Source: Chitinophaga sp. CF118 (lineage in GTDB: Bacteria; Bacteroidota; Bacteroidia; Chitinophagales; Chitinophagaceae). Taken from it: a stretch of 64,000 nt of DNA. The stretch spans positions 558,001 through 622,000 of the forward strand of contig NZ_FOMK01000003.1 of the NCBI RefSeq assembly GCF_900112615.1, read 5' to 3'. The stretch's first letter is position 1, and each line of letters starts with the position of its first letter. Of the stretch, positions 31,301-39,012 are shown piece by piece. The notes beneath the pieces are model-generated. The model did no database searches and had not been told where the DNA came from. It saw only the letters and a list, made by a program, of their open reading frames with translations. The position numbers and the translations under genes are program-made.

Positions 31301-31450
31301 TTTAATATCATCAACCTGTCCACTTCTCAGTTGACAAGGATCCAGTCTTCAAATGGAACTTTGAATGTTGGGAATTTGGTACCTGGAACTTATTTAGTTG
31401 AGTTCAAAGAAGGTAATAAAATAGTGCGGAAGAAGTTTGTGAAGTTGTAG
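28307..31450 (+). CDS. T9SS-exported glucose/sorbosone dehydrogenase-like protein with CBM6 and discoidin domains
   Basis: This 1047-aa protein has an N-terminal signal ending near residue 37 (PAYSQ). Residues about 40-385 form a beta-propeller of the glucose/sorbosone dehydrogenase family (MAHAPDGRIFIAERSG, DDEQGLLGITLHPQF, LDTYRGKILRL, GMRNPWRMALDP), normally a PQQ-dependent sugar oxidoreductase. An Ig-like domain (about 390-472), a PKD/Fn3-like segment (475-585) and a CBM6-like domain (about 675-825, KIEIEDFDLGGEGVAYHD) follow. An F5/8-type domain (about 832-955), closely similar to that of the GH16 neighbour, and a T9SS sorting tail (LYPNPVYG ... KFVKL) complete it. It probably oxidises sugars at the cell surface, possibly products of the neighbouring glucanase; this link is inferred from shared modules. 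Confidence 0.85.
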   Translation: MNKNILKVYQLLCAHLLKLCCGITIFLLTITNPAYSQLPAGFSQKKLTGDVINLATAMAHAPDGRIFIAERSGAVKVLQNGVVSTVTTVATTTDDEQGLLGITLHPQFASNGKCYLFHTDSAKTVHYLDMIVISNTNTVTSTTRIMQFDSILGGLHNGGAILFKGDLLYVAIGESGRQEEASKLDTYRGKILRLTEDGQPAPGNPYYNVAGASRQKRSIWAIGMRNPWRMALDPLSQKIFVMNVGGTYEEINDVTNPDPARNYDYGWGAAGKSGIEQDSTTTILPVFSYTSHDSTWGCAITTGVFFNPPSTNYPAKYQNRFYFSDWCNQWFRSIDAANPKIGGYQEFANDKFRSILGTSVGIDGNIYYIDYAGTGSVWRIEYDATQAPSIVNQPAAQTVFAQDKVTFSVTAAGAIPYTYQWQKNGVDIAGATAISYTINSAAQADSGNYRVIVTNPIGSITSAAAKLTVKPFNAKPVPHIITPAATFKWNAKDTIRFSASATDAEDGTLPAAVYKWEVRFYHADNAASEHWHPGPAVPGGSTTGSFIADNTGEPSPNIWFRLIVTVTDSNGRTGIDSLDIQPNKVILTADASLPGFKLLILGSQVTAPFSKTAVVGSTFNLQALSPQVLGDTAYEFSSWVHGGDALQTLKVPAVNTTYKAIYKVSAALQNPYSGIPSPIPGKIEIEDFDLGGEGVAYHDASTGNAGNQYRLNDNVDLEKCSEDGFNIGYVAAGEWLEYTVNVTTPGVYTFSARVANPGAVKTFHAELDGQNFTGNITVPTTGGFQAWQTVSITTPALTTGVKVLRISLDATDFNVNYVTFTNGTVDTTVLKNLALNKQTTVSSVENGGTPGNNAVDGSQTSRWSSEFKDPQSIYVDLGAVYNISEVKIFWENAYGKNYDIYISNDSTSWGTPVKQIVGNTGVLNDHTGLTSTGRYVRIYGTVRASQYGYSINELEVYGKALSAASLAYLPETNTASYKLYPNPVYGTLTIAGVKTARIFNIINLSTSQLTRIQSSNGTLNVGNLVPGTYLVEFKEGNKIVRKKFVKL

Positions 31451-31467
31451 TAAAATAAGTATAAAAA

Positions 31468-31500
31468 GGGGGGATATTTTGATAATATCCCCCTTTTTTT
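31468..31500. terminator. Bidirectional terminator closing the nine-gene operon
   Basis: A 10-bp perfect stem (31469-31478 with 31484-31493) with a 5-nt loop is followed by seven T on the + strand and bordered by A-rich sequence on the other side. It serves the dehydrogenase gene on + and the minus-strand operon ending at 31565. Confidence 0.85.
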
Positions 31501-31564
31501 GCCATACACATTACAAACCTGCAATGTGATCATATCACCAAACAGGGCTTTTATGTCATGAACT

Positions 31565-34500
31565 TTATAAAGCCTGAATATGCAGATGATCCAATGCATC
31601 AGCAAACAGATACCGGATGTTCACCCCTCTGCCAGAAGCATTATTGATAGCAGTGCGTAAAGCAGCACGGGATGTTTCATTGGTAATGTGATTCAGGTCC
31701 GTAGCTGTGCTGCCGGTAGGAGAATGCTCATTCCAGCGGTTTGGCAAAAAGAAATTACCAGTTGTAGGTAAGTTCTGATATTCCGGTAGTAAAGTCGGCG
31801 GTTGTGTATTTGCATATACAGTGATATGCCTGTTGTAGGTTGTAAAATCGTGATCTGCGCCTGCACCATCGGCGTAAGGCGGCCTTGGTAATCCAAGCGC
31901 ATAACTGCCGGATGCAAGGTTGTTAATCGCACATATAACAGCATCCAGGCATTGCTGTTGATTCCGCACATCTATTCTGATCCCGTCAATATGAGTGAGA
32001 TCTACGGCCGTACCATTGGAATGATGTGATGATGCCGGACGGATATAACTCAGAATGCCAAAAGCGGGATTGGCACTCCTGTTATGATCCAGAGAAAAAT
32101 AAAGCATCTGTGAAATACTTTGTAACAATGATAACGAAGGTGTGAACGTATTACCGTTCAGTGTATAACTGCCATTTGTTCTGATACTTTCCAGTTGCGT
32201 CCGGATATTAGCTGGTATACTCACCCTGCCGGGATTCGATAGTATATCTCCTGCAAATTCCTGTACCGTGTTACTGTTGGCAGTAGACACTGGTGCTACT
32301 GTATCAAAACGGATCAGGTTATTGTGCTCAATAATCTGGATCAGAGAAGTGGCATAACTGGGATCAGTAGCATACCCGGCGCGTGCAATTTCTCTTACAA
32401 ACTGTCGTGCATCACCGGTATGATTGAATGCTTCACGATAGCGTGCATTATTTACAAGGAAGTTGCCGTGATCGTTAAAGCTCTCTACAGCGTTAGCATA
32501 AGCTCTGAAATTATCTTTTACCCGCCAGCGGTATTTAACGTTGCCGTTATTATCCGTGTATTGCTCAATAGAAATTATTTCCGGATAAGGATGCCTGCTT
32601 CTGTCATTATCGCTATGGATCTCTGTAGTGGTCAGCAACTGCCTTTCACCTGTCCAGCTGGCACCAGCCTTTATTCCGAAGAAATTAAATCGTGGTGCAC
32701 TTCTTCCCCAGCCAGATTCCAGCGCAGCTTGTGCCAGTGTTACGGAGGCGGGTACACGCGTTTGTTGCATGCTGTCTATAGCATTCTGTGAGTATTGCTG
32801 GATAAAGTCTTCCTGTACGGTAAGATCTCCGGAAAACAGGATACGGTCATCAAAAGAAAAAGATTGCGCAACACTGCCCACAGCTGTATTGTATAGCTCT
32901 ATTTCTGCATTCCTCCGGTTCACTAATCCCTGAGAGTCCACCAATGCACCATTCTGCCGTATCTTTACCCATTTCCTCATTTCTGTTGGTACAGATGTAT
33001 AACTACCCTGGTTCAGCAGTCTGCGCAAAGTGGATCTACGGAAGTTCTCTGATCCTATATTGTATACAAAACTAACCAGTGCATCAAATTGATTTTGATT
33101 TAGGCTGACGGTAATCTGTTCATTAATTGTACGCTGAAAATCGCCGACGCGGGTCATCAGTAACTCCGTTGCCCGCTCGTCGGTAACACCGTTTGCGTAT
33201 GGCTGTTCGGAAGCATCACCATTACAGTTACCCTTATGAATCAGGGTACCATAACCAATAGTGCAATGCCCGGCCTGGTCGTTATATTTCTGTGCCCTGA
33301 ATCCTTCCAGTCGTTTGATCAGCGCTATCCCTGTGGCAGAGATAACGGATTGCGTGGCAGTAAATGATTTTGCAGTAGCAGTGCGTGCGGCGAAATGCAC
33401 AATCTGAATTCTGCCATCCCAATCAGCACTCACACGTACTTCTCTTTCAAACTTTACCAGAAAATCCGAAAACTTTTCAGGGTAAGCAGTCCCTGTACCA
33501 GGATCTACGATGGAAAGCGTTGTGTTTTCTGGTGTTCCATCGCCCTGGATACCATGGATGATGCGTGCATGAATACCGAAGTTGGCATCACTTCCTTCTG
33601 CGGTAGTTACCCAGATGGGGCCATAGTTCCGCATCATTTGCTCCCATCCGGCAATGCTCAGGCTCTGAGGAAATTCCGGTGTAAGGCCCGCTGCTCTTAA
33701 AAAAGGAATCTTTTCTGCAGATGACAACCCCTGGTTGTTCCGGACCTTATTGAGATAGACTGTGCCGGTATTGGCTATGACTGTTTCTATAGCAGAAGAA
33801 CTTTGATTCCTCCAGTTAATCATCATGGTAGTTACGGTAGCCCAGCAAACCATACCGGTTGGCTGTTGTATCGGACCTACAATACCGGGTACTGTATAAT
33901 TAACTGCCGCAAATGATTTTGCAATAGCAGTGTTAGTAGAGAAATGTACAATCTGAATTCTGCCATCCCAGTCGGCACTCACACGTACTTCTCTTTCAAA
34001 CTTCACCAGAAAGTCCGAAAACTTTTCCCGGTAAGCAGTCCCTGTACCTGGATCTACAATGGAAAGCGTTGTGTTTTCAGAAGTTCCATCGCCCTGGATA
34101 CCATGGATGATGCGTGCATGAATACCGAAGCTGGCATCACTGCCTTCTGCAGTAGTTACCCAGATGGGGCCATAATTCCGCATCATTTGTTCCCATCCGG
34201 CAATACTCAGACTCTGAGGAAATTCCGGTGTAAGACCAGCCGCTCTTAAAAAAGGAATCTTTTCAGCAGATGACAGTCCCTGATTATTCCGGACCTTATT
34301 GAGATATACCGTGCCGGTATTGGCTATTACAGTTTCTATAGTGGAGGAACGCTGGTTCCTCCAGTTAATCATCATGGTAGTTACGGTAGCCCAGCAAACC
34401 ATACCGGTTGGCTGTTGTATCGGACTTACAATACCAGGTACTGTATAATTAACTGCATCAAATGAAGCGGCAAATCTTTCTACAATAGAGGATGGGTGGG

Positions 34501-34576
34501 AATATCCACTTTGTCTGCGCTTACTGGGACGAAGCAGGCTGTTTATTGCGAAGAAACGATTTTCCATATAGAACAA
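31565..34576 (-). CDS. Five-domain lytic protein: two papain-like domains, GH24 lysozyme, GH73, M15-like
   Basis: This 1003-aa protein has no signal peptide (MENRFFAINSLL at codon 4 is an alternative start). Residues about 40-222 and 223-405 are two nearly identical papain-like domains (catalytic Cys in TGMVCWATVTTMM, His in GIHARIIHGI, then VDPGTGTAY), of the AvrRpt2/C70-like type. Residues about 410-560 are a GH24 lysozyme with exact E-x8-D-x5-T spacing (LEGFRAQKYNDQAGHCTIGYGT region). Residues about 590-735 are GH73 glucosaminidase-like (LAQAALESGWGRS, FFGIKAG). The C-terminus, about 830-1003, has HSNGTAVD and DHLHI, matching the HxxGxAxD ... HxH zinc pattern of M15 peptidases. It is the last gene of the operon and the likely effector against peptidoglycan and proteins. 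How it reaches its target is unknown. Confidence 0.85.
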   Translation of the reverse strand: MFYMENRFFAINSLLRPSKRRQSGYSHPSSIVERFAASFDAVNYTVPGIVSPIQQPTGMVCWATVTTMMINWRNQRSSTIETVIANTGTVYLNKVRNNQGLSSAEKIPFLRAAGLTPEFPQSLSIAGWEQMMRNYGPIWVTTAEGSDASFGIHARIIHGIQGDGTSENTTLSIVDPGTGTAYREKFSDFLVKFEREVRVSADWDGRIQIVHFSTNTAIAKSFAAVNYTVPGIVGPIQQPTGMVCWATVTTMMINWRNQSSSAIETVIANTGTVYLNKVRNNQGLSSAEKIPFLRAAGLTPEFPQSLSIAGWEQMMRNYGPIWVTTAEGSDANFGIHARIIHGIQGDGTPENTTLSIVDPGTGTAYPEKFSDFLVKFEREVRVSADWDGRIQIVHFAARTATAKSFTATQSVISATGIALIKRLEGFRAQKYNDQAGHCTIGYGTLIHKGNCNGDASEQPYANGVTDERATELLMTRVGDFQRTINEQITVSLNQNQFDALVSFVYNIGSENFRRSTLRRLLNQGSYTSVPTEMRKWVKIRQNGALVDSQGLVNRRNAEIELYNTAVGSVAQSFSFDDRILFSGDLTVQEDFIQQYSQNAIDSMQQTRVPASVTLAQAALESGWGRSAPRFNFFGIKAGASWTGERQLLTTTEIHSDNDRSRHPYPEIISIEQYTDNNGNVKYRWRVKDNFRAYANAVESFNDHGNFLVNNARYREAFNHTGDARQFVREIARAGYATDPSYATSLIQIIEHNNLIRFDTVAPVSTANSNTVQEFAGDILSNPGRVSIPANIRTQLESIRTNGSYTLNGNTFTPSLSLLQSISQMLYFSLDHNRSANPAFGILSYIRPASSHHSNGTAVDLTHIDGIRIDVRNQQQCLDAVICAINNLASGSYALGLPRPPYADGAGADHDFTTYNRHITVYANTQPPTLLPEYQNLPTTGNFFLPNRWNEHSPTGSTATDLNHITNETSRAALRTAINNASGRGVNIRYLFADALDHLHIQAL
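33362..34459 (-). repeat. 549-bp tandem duplication encoding the paired papain-like domains
   Basis: Two direct copies, about 33362-33910 and 33911-34459, differ by scattered, mostly synonymous substitutions. The period is 549 bp (183 codons), so the frame is kept. The duplication looks recent or homogenised by gene conversion. Confidence 0.85.
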
Positions 34577-34603
34577 ATTGATTAGTCTTTAAAAATTAAA
34601 TCA

Positions 34604-35638
34604 TCATTCCTGATTCAAAGTGCTGTCAGCATCACTGGCAGCCGGAGGGCTCATCTGTGTACTTGGTGCCGGGTTGCTCTGTTTATGCATATTTTCCAGG
34701 TCATTTAAAAACTCAGTGGGGTCGAATGATTCCTCCTTGCTTACATTAGCAGGCGGTGGCGATGATGGTGGTGGTGATGCAGGCCGTTTGAGCGGCTTAG
34801 GTGGTGTGCATTCGAAATCATTGAACCGGTTATTCAATTCTTCTGTATCTACTTGTATAGTACCGAGATTATAAGCATTGGCATATTGCATATTCTGTGC
34901 TATACGATCGAAGATAGCATGTTCATTCTTCACAGAAGGATCATTGCCTGCCGGGGGAGGAGGCGTATTAACTGATTGCTGCTTACCCAGATCATCCCGG
35001 TTTACAGTCTTTTTCGCCGTGGGATCATATACTTTCTTACCTGAAAGAATAGCTTGAAGATCATTCACAATATCTTCTTCTTTGGAAGATAAAGAACCAC
35101 TATTGTCAGCCGGCTTGGCCTCTGCTCCGCGCATCTGTTTCAGATCTTCGATTAAGCCGGCTGTATCAGGGGACTCAGGTGTTTCCGGCACACCCGGAGT
35201 ATAAGATGGAGTATAAGAAGGAGTATAGGTTGGAGTATAAGAAGGACGATCAGGTGTAATAGTCTCCGGTGCAGATTTACTACTGGATAAAGGGTCCAGC
35301 ACATTCGTTTGCAAATCCTGGTTATGACTAACCGGCGAATAAGTTATTTCATCCTCATAGGAGGATGAATACACAATATATTCTTCGTGAGGACTAGGAT
35401 TACTGCTCTTGATAACAGATGCCTGTACCACATATTCTTCAAAAATATCTCCGTCTTTATCTACAGAAGCAGCTACAACATATTCCTGAAAAGGCTCCGT
35501 GTCTTTACCGGGAATAACTTCGCCATTATCAAAACTCTTTGCTACGGATCTGCGTCTTTGCCTGGATGGTCTACGACCGCCATAGTAATCGCACAGCATA
35601 TCATCGTAGCAAGTATAAGATGTTTTTTTCTTCTTCAT
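34604..35638 (-). CDS. Proline-rich low-complexity protein of the nine-gene operon
   Basis: This 344-aa soluble protein is mostly disordered. The N-terminus is basic (MKKKKTSYTC ... RRPSRQRRRS). Residues about 40-85 hold a short repeated acidic motif (PFQEYVVAASV, IFEEYVVQASV, PHEEYIVYSS: three copies). Around residue 132-147 there are tandem YTP-type repeats (encoded by 12-bp units near 35200-35245), and the C-terminal third is rich in Pro and Ser with FDPTEFLNDLENMHKQ as a possible short helix. No family is recognised. The three EYxVxxS motifs look like repeated docking peptides. It lies 27 bp upstream of the lytic effector gene, so it may link effector and carrier; this is inference. Confidence 0.65.
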   Translation of the reverse strand: MKKKKTSYTCYDDMLCDYYGGRRPSRQRRRSVAKSFDNGEVIPGKDTEPFQEYVVAASVDKDGDIFEEYVVQASVIKSSNPSPHEEYIVYSSSYEDEITYSPVSHNQDLQTNVLDPLSSSKSAPETITPDRPSYTPTYTPSYTPSYTPGVPETPESPDTAGLIEDLKQMRGAEAKPADNSGSLSSKEEDIVNDLQAILSGKKVYDPTAKKTVNRDDLGKQQSVNTPPPPAGNDPSVKNEHAIFDRIAQNMQYANAYNLGTIQVDTEELNNRFNDFECTPPKPLKRPASPPPSSPPPANVSKEESFDPTEFLNDLENMHKQSNPAPSTQMSPPAASDADSTLNQE

Positions 35639-35669
35639 ATGCCAGTAACTTTTTAAATGCTGAGACTTT

Positions 35670-36410
35670 CTAAATCCTGATATTCATTTTCACAAGTGTG
35701 TAAGGATCAAAGGTCATAATGAGCTCAGATTCTGTTTGTGTGATATGATCTTTCGATAATAGTATCTTTAACTCATGAGCATTAAATTCCAGTACTTCCG
35801 CCAGGTTATTATTGATAACAGTTACCGGTGGAAACTGCGGATTCAGTGTAAGATTTTCTCCCCGTATATGCAGGAATGGACGGTTGTTTTCATCTACCGA
35901 CAAACTCACTGCATTTACCTTTGGTGGAGTCTGACCTCTCTTTGATTTCTGAATCTCGTTCGCCAGTGTCTTATAATCTATTTCATTATCTGATGCCCGT
36001 TGAATATCCACCTGTTTTCGTTCTATCTGTTTCAGATCATCCACAGAATTTACGCCCATCTTTCTTAGCTTATTGCGCGTTTTCTGATCTACACCTATCT
36101 CTTCTATTTTAGTATCATTTTTTAACCCCGACATTTTAGTTGTGGCTCTTACCTGCTGATCTGTGATAGAACCTAACTGAATATTTACCTTGGAAGCGCC
36201 TTCCTGCCCCGGTTGTGCGGTGATGAACCTGATCTGATCTCCATCAAAAGTGGGAAAGATATTCAGGTCAATAGCCAGATCCTTTACTGTATAGGTCAGC
36301 GGTTTATTAATAGCTTTGATAGCCAGTGTTTCGCGGGTTTTATCCAGCTCTACTACCAGTGAGTCTACAAAATCTTCAAGGTTCCAGTATTTATTATTAT
36401 CATTCGCCAT
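35670..36410 (-). CDS. Unknown protein with HhH-like motif and C-terminal beta domain
   Basis: This 246-aa protein lacks a signal peptide. Residues about 1-95 are beta-rich (LTYTVKDLAIDLNIFPTF, INIQLGSITDQQ). Residues about 105-135 (VDQKTRNKLRKMGVNSVDDLKQI) look like a helix-hairpin-helix element. Residues about 165-246 form a beta domain (KVNAVSLSVDENNRPFLHIRGENL) reminiscent of an IPT/TIG fold. It overlaps the upstream 92-aa gene by 11 bp, so translation is coupled. Function is unknown; the combination suggests a structural adaptor rather than an enzyme. Confidence 0.65.
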   Translation of the reverse strand: MANDNNKYWNLEDFVDSLVVELDKTRETLAIKAINKPLTYTVKDLAIDLNIFPTFDGDQIRFITAQPGQEGASKVNIQLGSITDQQVRATTKMSGLKNDTKIEEIGVDQKTRNKLRKMGVNSVDDLKQIERKQVDIQRASDNEIDYKTLANEIQKSKRGQTPPKVNAVSLSVDENNRPFLHIRGENLTLNPQFPPVTVINNNLAEVLEFNAHELKILLSKDHITQTESELIMTFDPYTLVKMNIRI

Positions 36411-36678
36411 TTTCCGGTGGGGTATATTTTTCAGCTTTTATTGTAATGCTGTGATACGAAGGACGGAAACTGCTGTTCACCCTGTAAAGGGGAGGTACAC
36501 TGCCTATTTTTACCTTCCCTTCATCGTCTACACTAATATCCAGTTCTATGGGAGTGCCTATCTCTATCTCGTAAATAAAAGAATGAATACCGCTTTCTTC
36601 ATCAACGATATTTGCACCTGGAATATCCAGTATTTTATCTACCAGGTCCCGGAAGGGCAAAAAGGCTTCGTCTATCAT
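36400..36678 (-). CDS. Small unknown protein of the nine-gene operon (92 aa)
   Basis: This 92-aa acidic protein begins MIDEAFLPFRDLVDKIL, an amphipathic helix. Alternating strands follow (FIYEIEIGTPIELDISVD, KVKIGSVPPLYRV, HSITIKAEKY). There is no signal, no catalytic motif and no recognised family. Its start overlaps the stop of the preceding 40-aa gene by 4 bp (ATGA) and its 3' end overlaps the 246-aa gene by 11 bp, the tightest packing in the operon. The three are probably made in fixed ratio. Confidence 0.65.
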   Translation of the reverse strand: MIDEAFLPFRDLVDKILDIPGANIVDEESGIHSFIYEIEIGTPIELDISVDDEGKVKIGSVPPLYRVNSSFRPSYHSITIKAEKYTPPENGE

Positions 36679-36797
36679 GACTTGCCGGGTTTATTAACAG
36701 GATTCAGCACTACTTTTACGTTCACTTCAATGTCATATCCGTCAAATGTGTAAGCAACATCTGTTGTCGTTTTTTCTTCCTCTTCTTCTTCAGACAT
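36675..36797 (-). CDS. 40-aa acidic microprotein inside the operon
   Basis: The ATG at 36797 opens a 40-codon frame ending in TGA at 36675-36677. The protein begins MSEEEEEEKTTTDVAYTF and continues with a short strand-rich segment (YDIEVNVKVVLNPVNKPG). Evidence that it is real: it fills the only gap between the 730-aa and 92-aa genes, starts 10 bp after the former, and ends with an ATGA overlap on the latter. The acidic head is followed by an amphipathic beta stretch. Function unknown; a structural or chaperone-like subunit would fit. Confidence 0.6.
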   Translation of the reverse strand: MSEEEEEEKTTTDVAYTFDGYDIEVNVKVVLNPVNKPGKS

Positions 36798-36807
36798 GTT
36801 ATGATAT

Positions 36808-39000
36808 TTATTGGTTATTGGATTTGATGCCGAGTATTCTTGCACTTACTGGTAGCGGGAATTTTACTTTGGTGCTGCTCACCTGGTTTACATACCCTTC
36901 TGGTGTAAGAGATTCCACTTTGCCGAGTGTGATCTCGAACAGCCTGAATACTGGTACTATCCATACCATTCCCTGCTCATAAGTTCTGCCTTTCAGTTTA
37001 ATATTGTAAATCATTTCCGCAGTGTTGGGCCGGGCAAAATCTGCATTGCGGATGGCGGCCAGCTTTTCATCCTCCAATGGTGTATTCCCATCCCATCCGT
37101 CCATCAGTTTGTTGATCTCTGTAATGCTCAATTCTATTCCCGCTTTTAGTCTCCCTGCGGTCTTGTCTGTATTACTTTCACTGTCTTTCTCATCCATAGC
37201 TATCTTGGTACTGGTTATTCCGTTGTTAGGTTGCTCGGCAGATAATGATACCAGGTAGCGGGCGTCTACATTCAACTCCCAGAGTGATTTGGACTTACCA
37301 AGAGAAGGGGATTGCCAGATCTTATTCCAGAAGGAACGATACACTTTCATGTCCGTCAGTTCTTTCTCATCAGAAACTGCTTCACCCTGATTTTGCACAA
37401 AATAGTTCTGGACAAAAACAACGCTGGTATTACCTATTGCTTTGTATTCTTTTTCACTGCTGGTACGCCAGCGCATCTCTGCAAATACTTCTATATTTTT
37501 ATGCAGCGGCATATTGGATAGCTCGCTTTTCAGAAATTCAAATTCAATAACAGTATTGGCCCGAATGTCTTTCTGCTTAAAGGTCTTCTCAAACAGAAGC
37601 TGTTTGGTAGTCGCATCTTTAAAGTAGAAATTATAGATAGCTTTTGGCAATGGATTTTTAGGCGCATTGCTTACATTCAGCTTAATTTTAAAAACGAGTC
37701 TGTCAGACAGTTGGAGGAGCAACACATCTTTCCCATTGGAGGGCGAGAGTTTCAGCGATTCGAAGGTAAGAATGACCGCGTTACTTAAACTATATGCTGG
37801 AACGCGCTGCCCGTTAACACCATACCCACCTGCGCTCTGCTGTAAAGAATGAGCGGCGGCTACAACCGGTGCAGCTGGTGCTACTGCCGGTGCGGGAGTA
37901 TTCTGTAATTGTGCAATCAGTTGTGCCAGCACGGCAGGATCTACGGTAGCTGCCGCCTGCGGCTGATTCTGCATTAACTGCTGTAACATCATCCTGCGTT
38001 GTACATCACCTGCCAGGGTTGTCATCAACTGGTTATTGGCCTGCAGGGTCTGCAACTTATGTTGATTCGCAGCATTGATCAATTGTGGCAATAGTTGCAT
38101 GCCTTGTTGGATGATAGGACCTGCCAGTGTAGCCAGCAATGCATCATCTATTCCAAAAATAAAAGGTCTTGAAAACTGTTTGTTATTTGTTTGTGTATTC
38201 TGATAGTAATGAAAGCGGTTATCACTCACGGATTGTTCCCCGCTGAAAGACCTCTGCCCATTCATTAATCGTTGCCCATTCACGGACTGTTGTCCGCTGA
38301 AAGATCCTTGTCCATTCATGAACCGTTGCCCGTTTACAGATTGCTGTCCGCTTAAAGATCCTCCCAGGGGTAACCCTGGAATATTCGGAGCTACAGCCCT
38401 GAGCATAGCCCCAAGTAAGCTCGTCAGCATAGAGGTAGTATTGCCGGAAGGGCTGGCGGTGCCTCCGGAAGATGAGGGCGCAGGACTCAGCATATTAATC
38501 GCTGCAGGTAATACTGCCCTTACAAGGCTGCCCAGCAAATCTTCTATAGAAGACTGATGCGACAATGATTGCTCGCTGTGGGAAATATTCCTGACGGGGT
38601 TGAAATCTATACTGCTCATAATAATACTGCTTGCTCTTGTTAATGGATTAAGTCTGCCTGTATTAATCTGACGAAGGGCGGCAGGAATCCTGATCACTTT
38701 GGACACTGCCGGGGAAGTGCCCCGTGCATCCTTTGCACTGAGCAATTGTACATAGCAGTTTTCCTGATCAAAATAGTTTTTTGGCAGCCGTACTTCTTCC
38801 TCGCTATCTCCCAAAAAAGTGAGTTTCGTTTTTTGCCGGAACGGGGTCTCTCTTGAGATCTCATCTACCCATTTTATGCCCGCTCTCTCAATCACCTGCC
38901 TGCCAATCTTAAACCGGTAAAAGTTATTGGTACCGATATCGATCTTAAAGAGGTAATCATGACTGTCGGCCGATTCCCATTGTAAAATAGCTAAGGCCAT
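36808..39000 (-). CDS. Large structural-looking protein with NGQ-rich repeat linker (730 aa)
   Basis: No signal peptide. The N-terminal about 115 residues form a beta domain (MALAILQWESADSHDYLFKI, then FYRFKIGRQVI), probably Fn3-like. Residues about 150-300 are low complexity: Gly/Ser/Pro stretches, then an 18-residue repeat present 2.7 times (SFSGQQSVNGQRLMNGQR-type; 54-bp units at about 38222-38363), then Gln/Ala-rich helices to about 390. Residues about 400-540 are a second beta domain (AVILTFESLKLSPSNGKDVLLLQL), and the C-terminal about 130 residues form a third. No family is recognised. The architecture (folded ends joined by a flexible scaffold) suits an assembly or surface protein. Confidence 0.7.
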   Translation of the reverse strand: MALAILQWESADSHDYLFKIDIGTNNFYRFKIGRQVIERAGIKWVDEISRETPFRQKTKLTFLGDSEEEVRLPKNYFDQENCYVQLLSAKDARGTSPAVSKVIRIPAALRQINTGRLNPLTRASSIIMSSIDFNPVRNISHSEQSLSHQSSIEDLLGSLVRAVLPAAINMLSPAPSSSGGTASPSGNTTSMLTSLLGAMLRAVAPNIPGLPLGGSLSGQQSVNGQRFMNGQGSFSGQQSVNGQRLMNGQRSFSGEQSVSDNRFHYYQNTQTNNKQFSRPFIFGIDDALLATLAGPIIQQGMQLLPQLINAANQHKLQTLQANNQLMTTLAGDVQRRMMLQQLMQNQPQAAATVDPAVLAQLIAQLQNTPAPAVAPAAPVVAAAHSLQQSAGGYGVNGQRVPAYSLSNAVILTFESLKLSPSNGKDVLLLQLSDRLVFKIKLNVSNAPKNPLPKAIYNFYFKDATTKQLLFEKTFKQKDIRANTVIEFEFLKSELSNMPLHKNIEVFAEMRWRTSSEKEYKAIGNTSVVFVQNYFVQNQGEAVSDEKELTDMKVYRSFWNKIWQSPSLGKSKSLWELNVDARYLVSLSAEQPNNGITSTKIAMDEKDSESNTDKTAGRLKAGIELSITEINKLMDGWDGNTPLEDEKLAAIRNADFARPNTAEMIYNIKLKGRTYEQGMVWIVPVFRLFEITLGKVESLTPEGYVNQVSSTKVKFPLPVSARILGIKSNNQ
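38222..38363 (-). repeat. 54-bp in-frame tandem repeat (18-aa NGQ-rich unit)
   Basis: There are about 2.7 copies with a period of 54 bp inside the 730-aa gene. Unit boundaries recur near 38230, 38284 and 38338. Because the period is a multiple of three, the frame is preserved. Confidence 0.8.
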
Positions 39001-39012
39001 AACAAATAGTTA

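Noticed and set aside
33395..34249. Two similar 101-codon plus-strand ORFs
   Set aside because: They are antisense shadows of the duplicated papain-like domains; their similarity only reflects the duplication.
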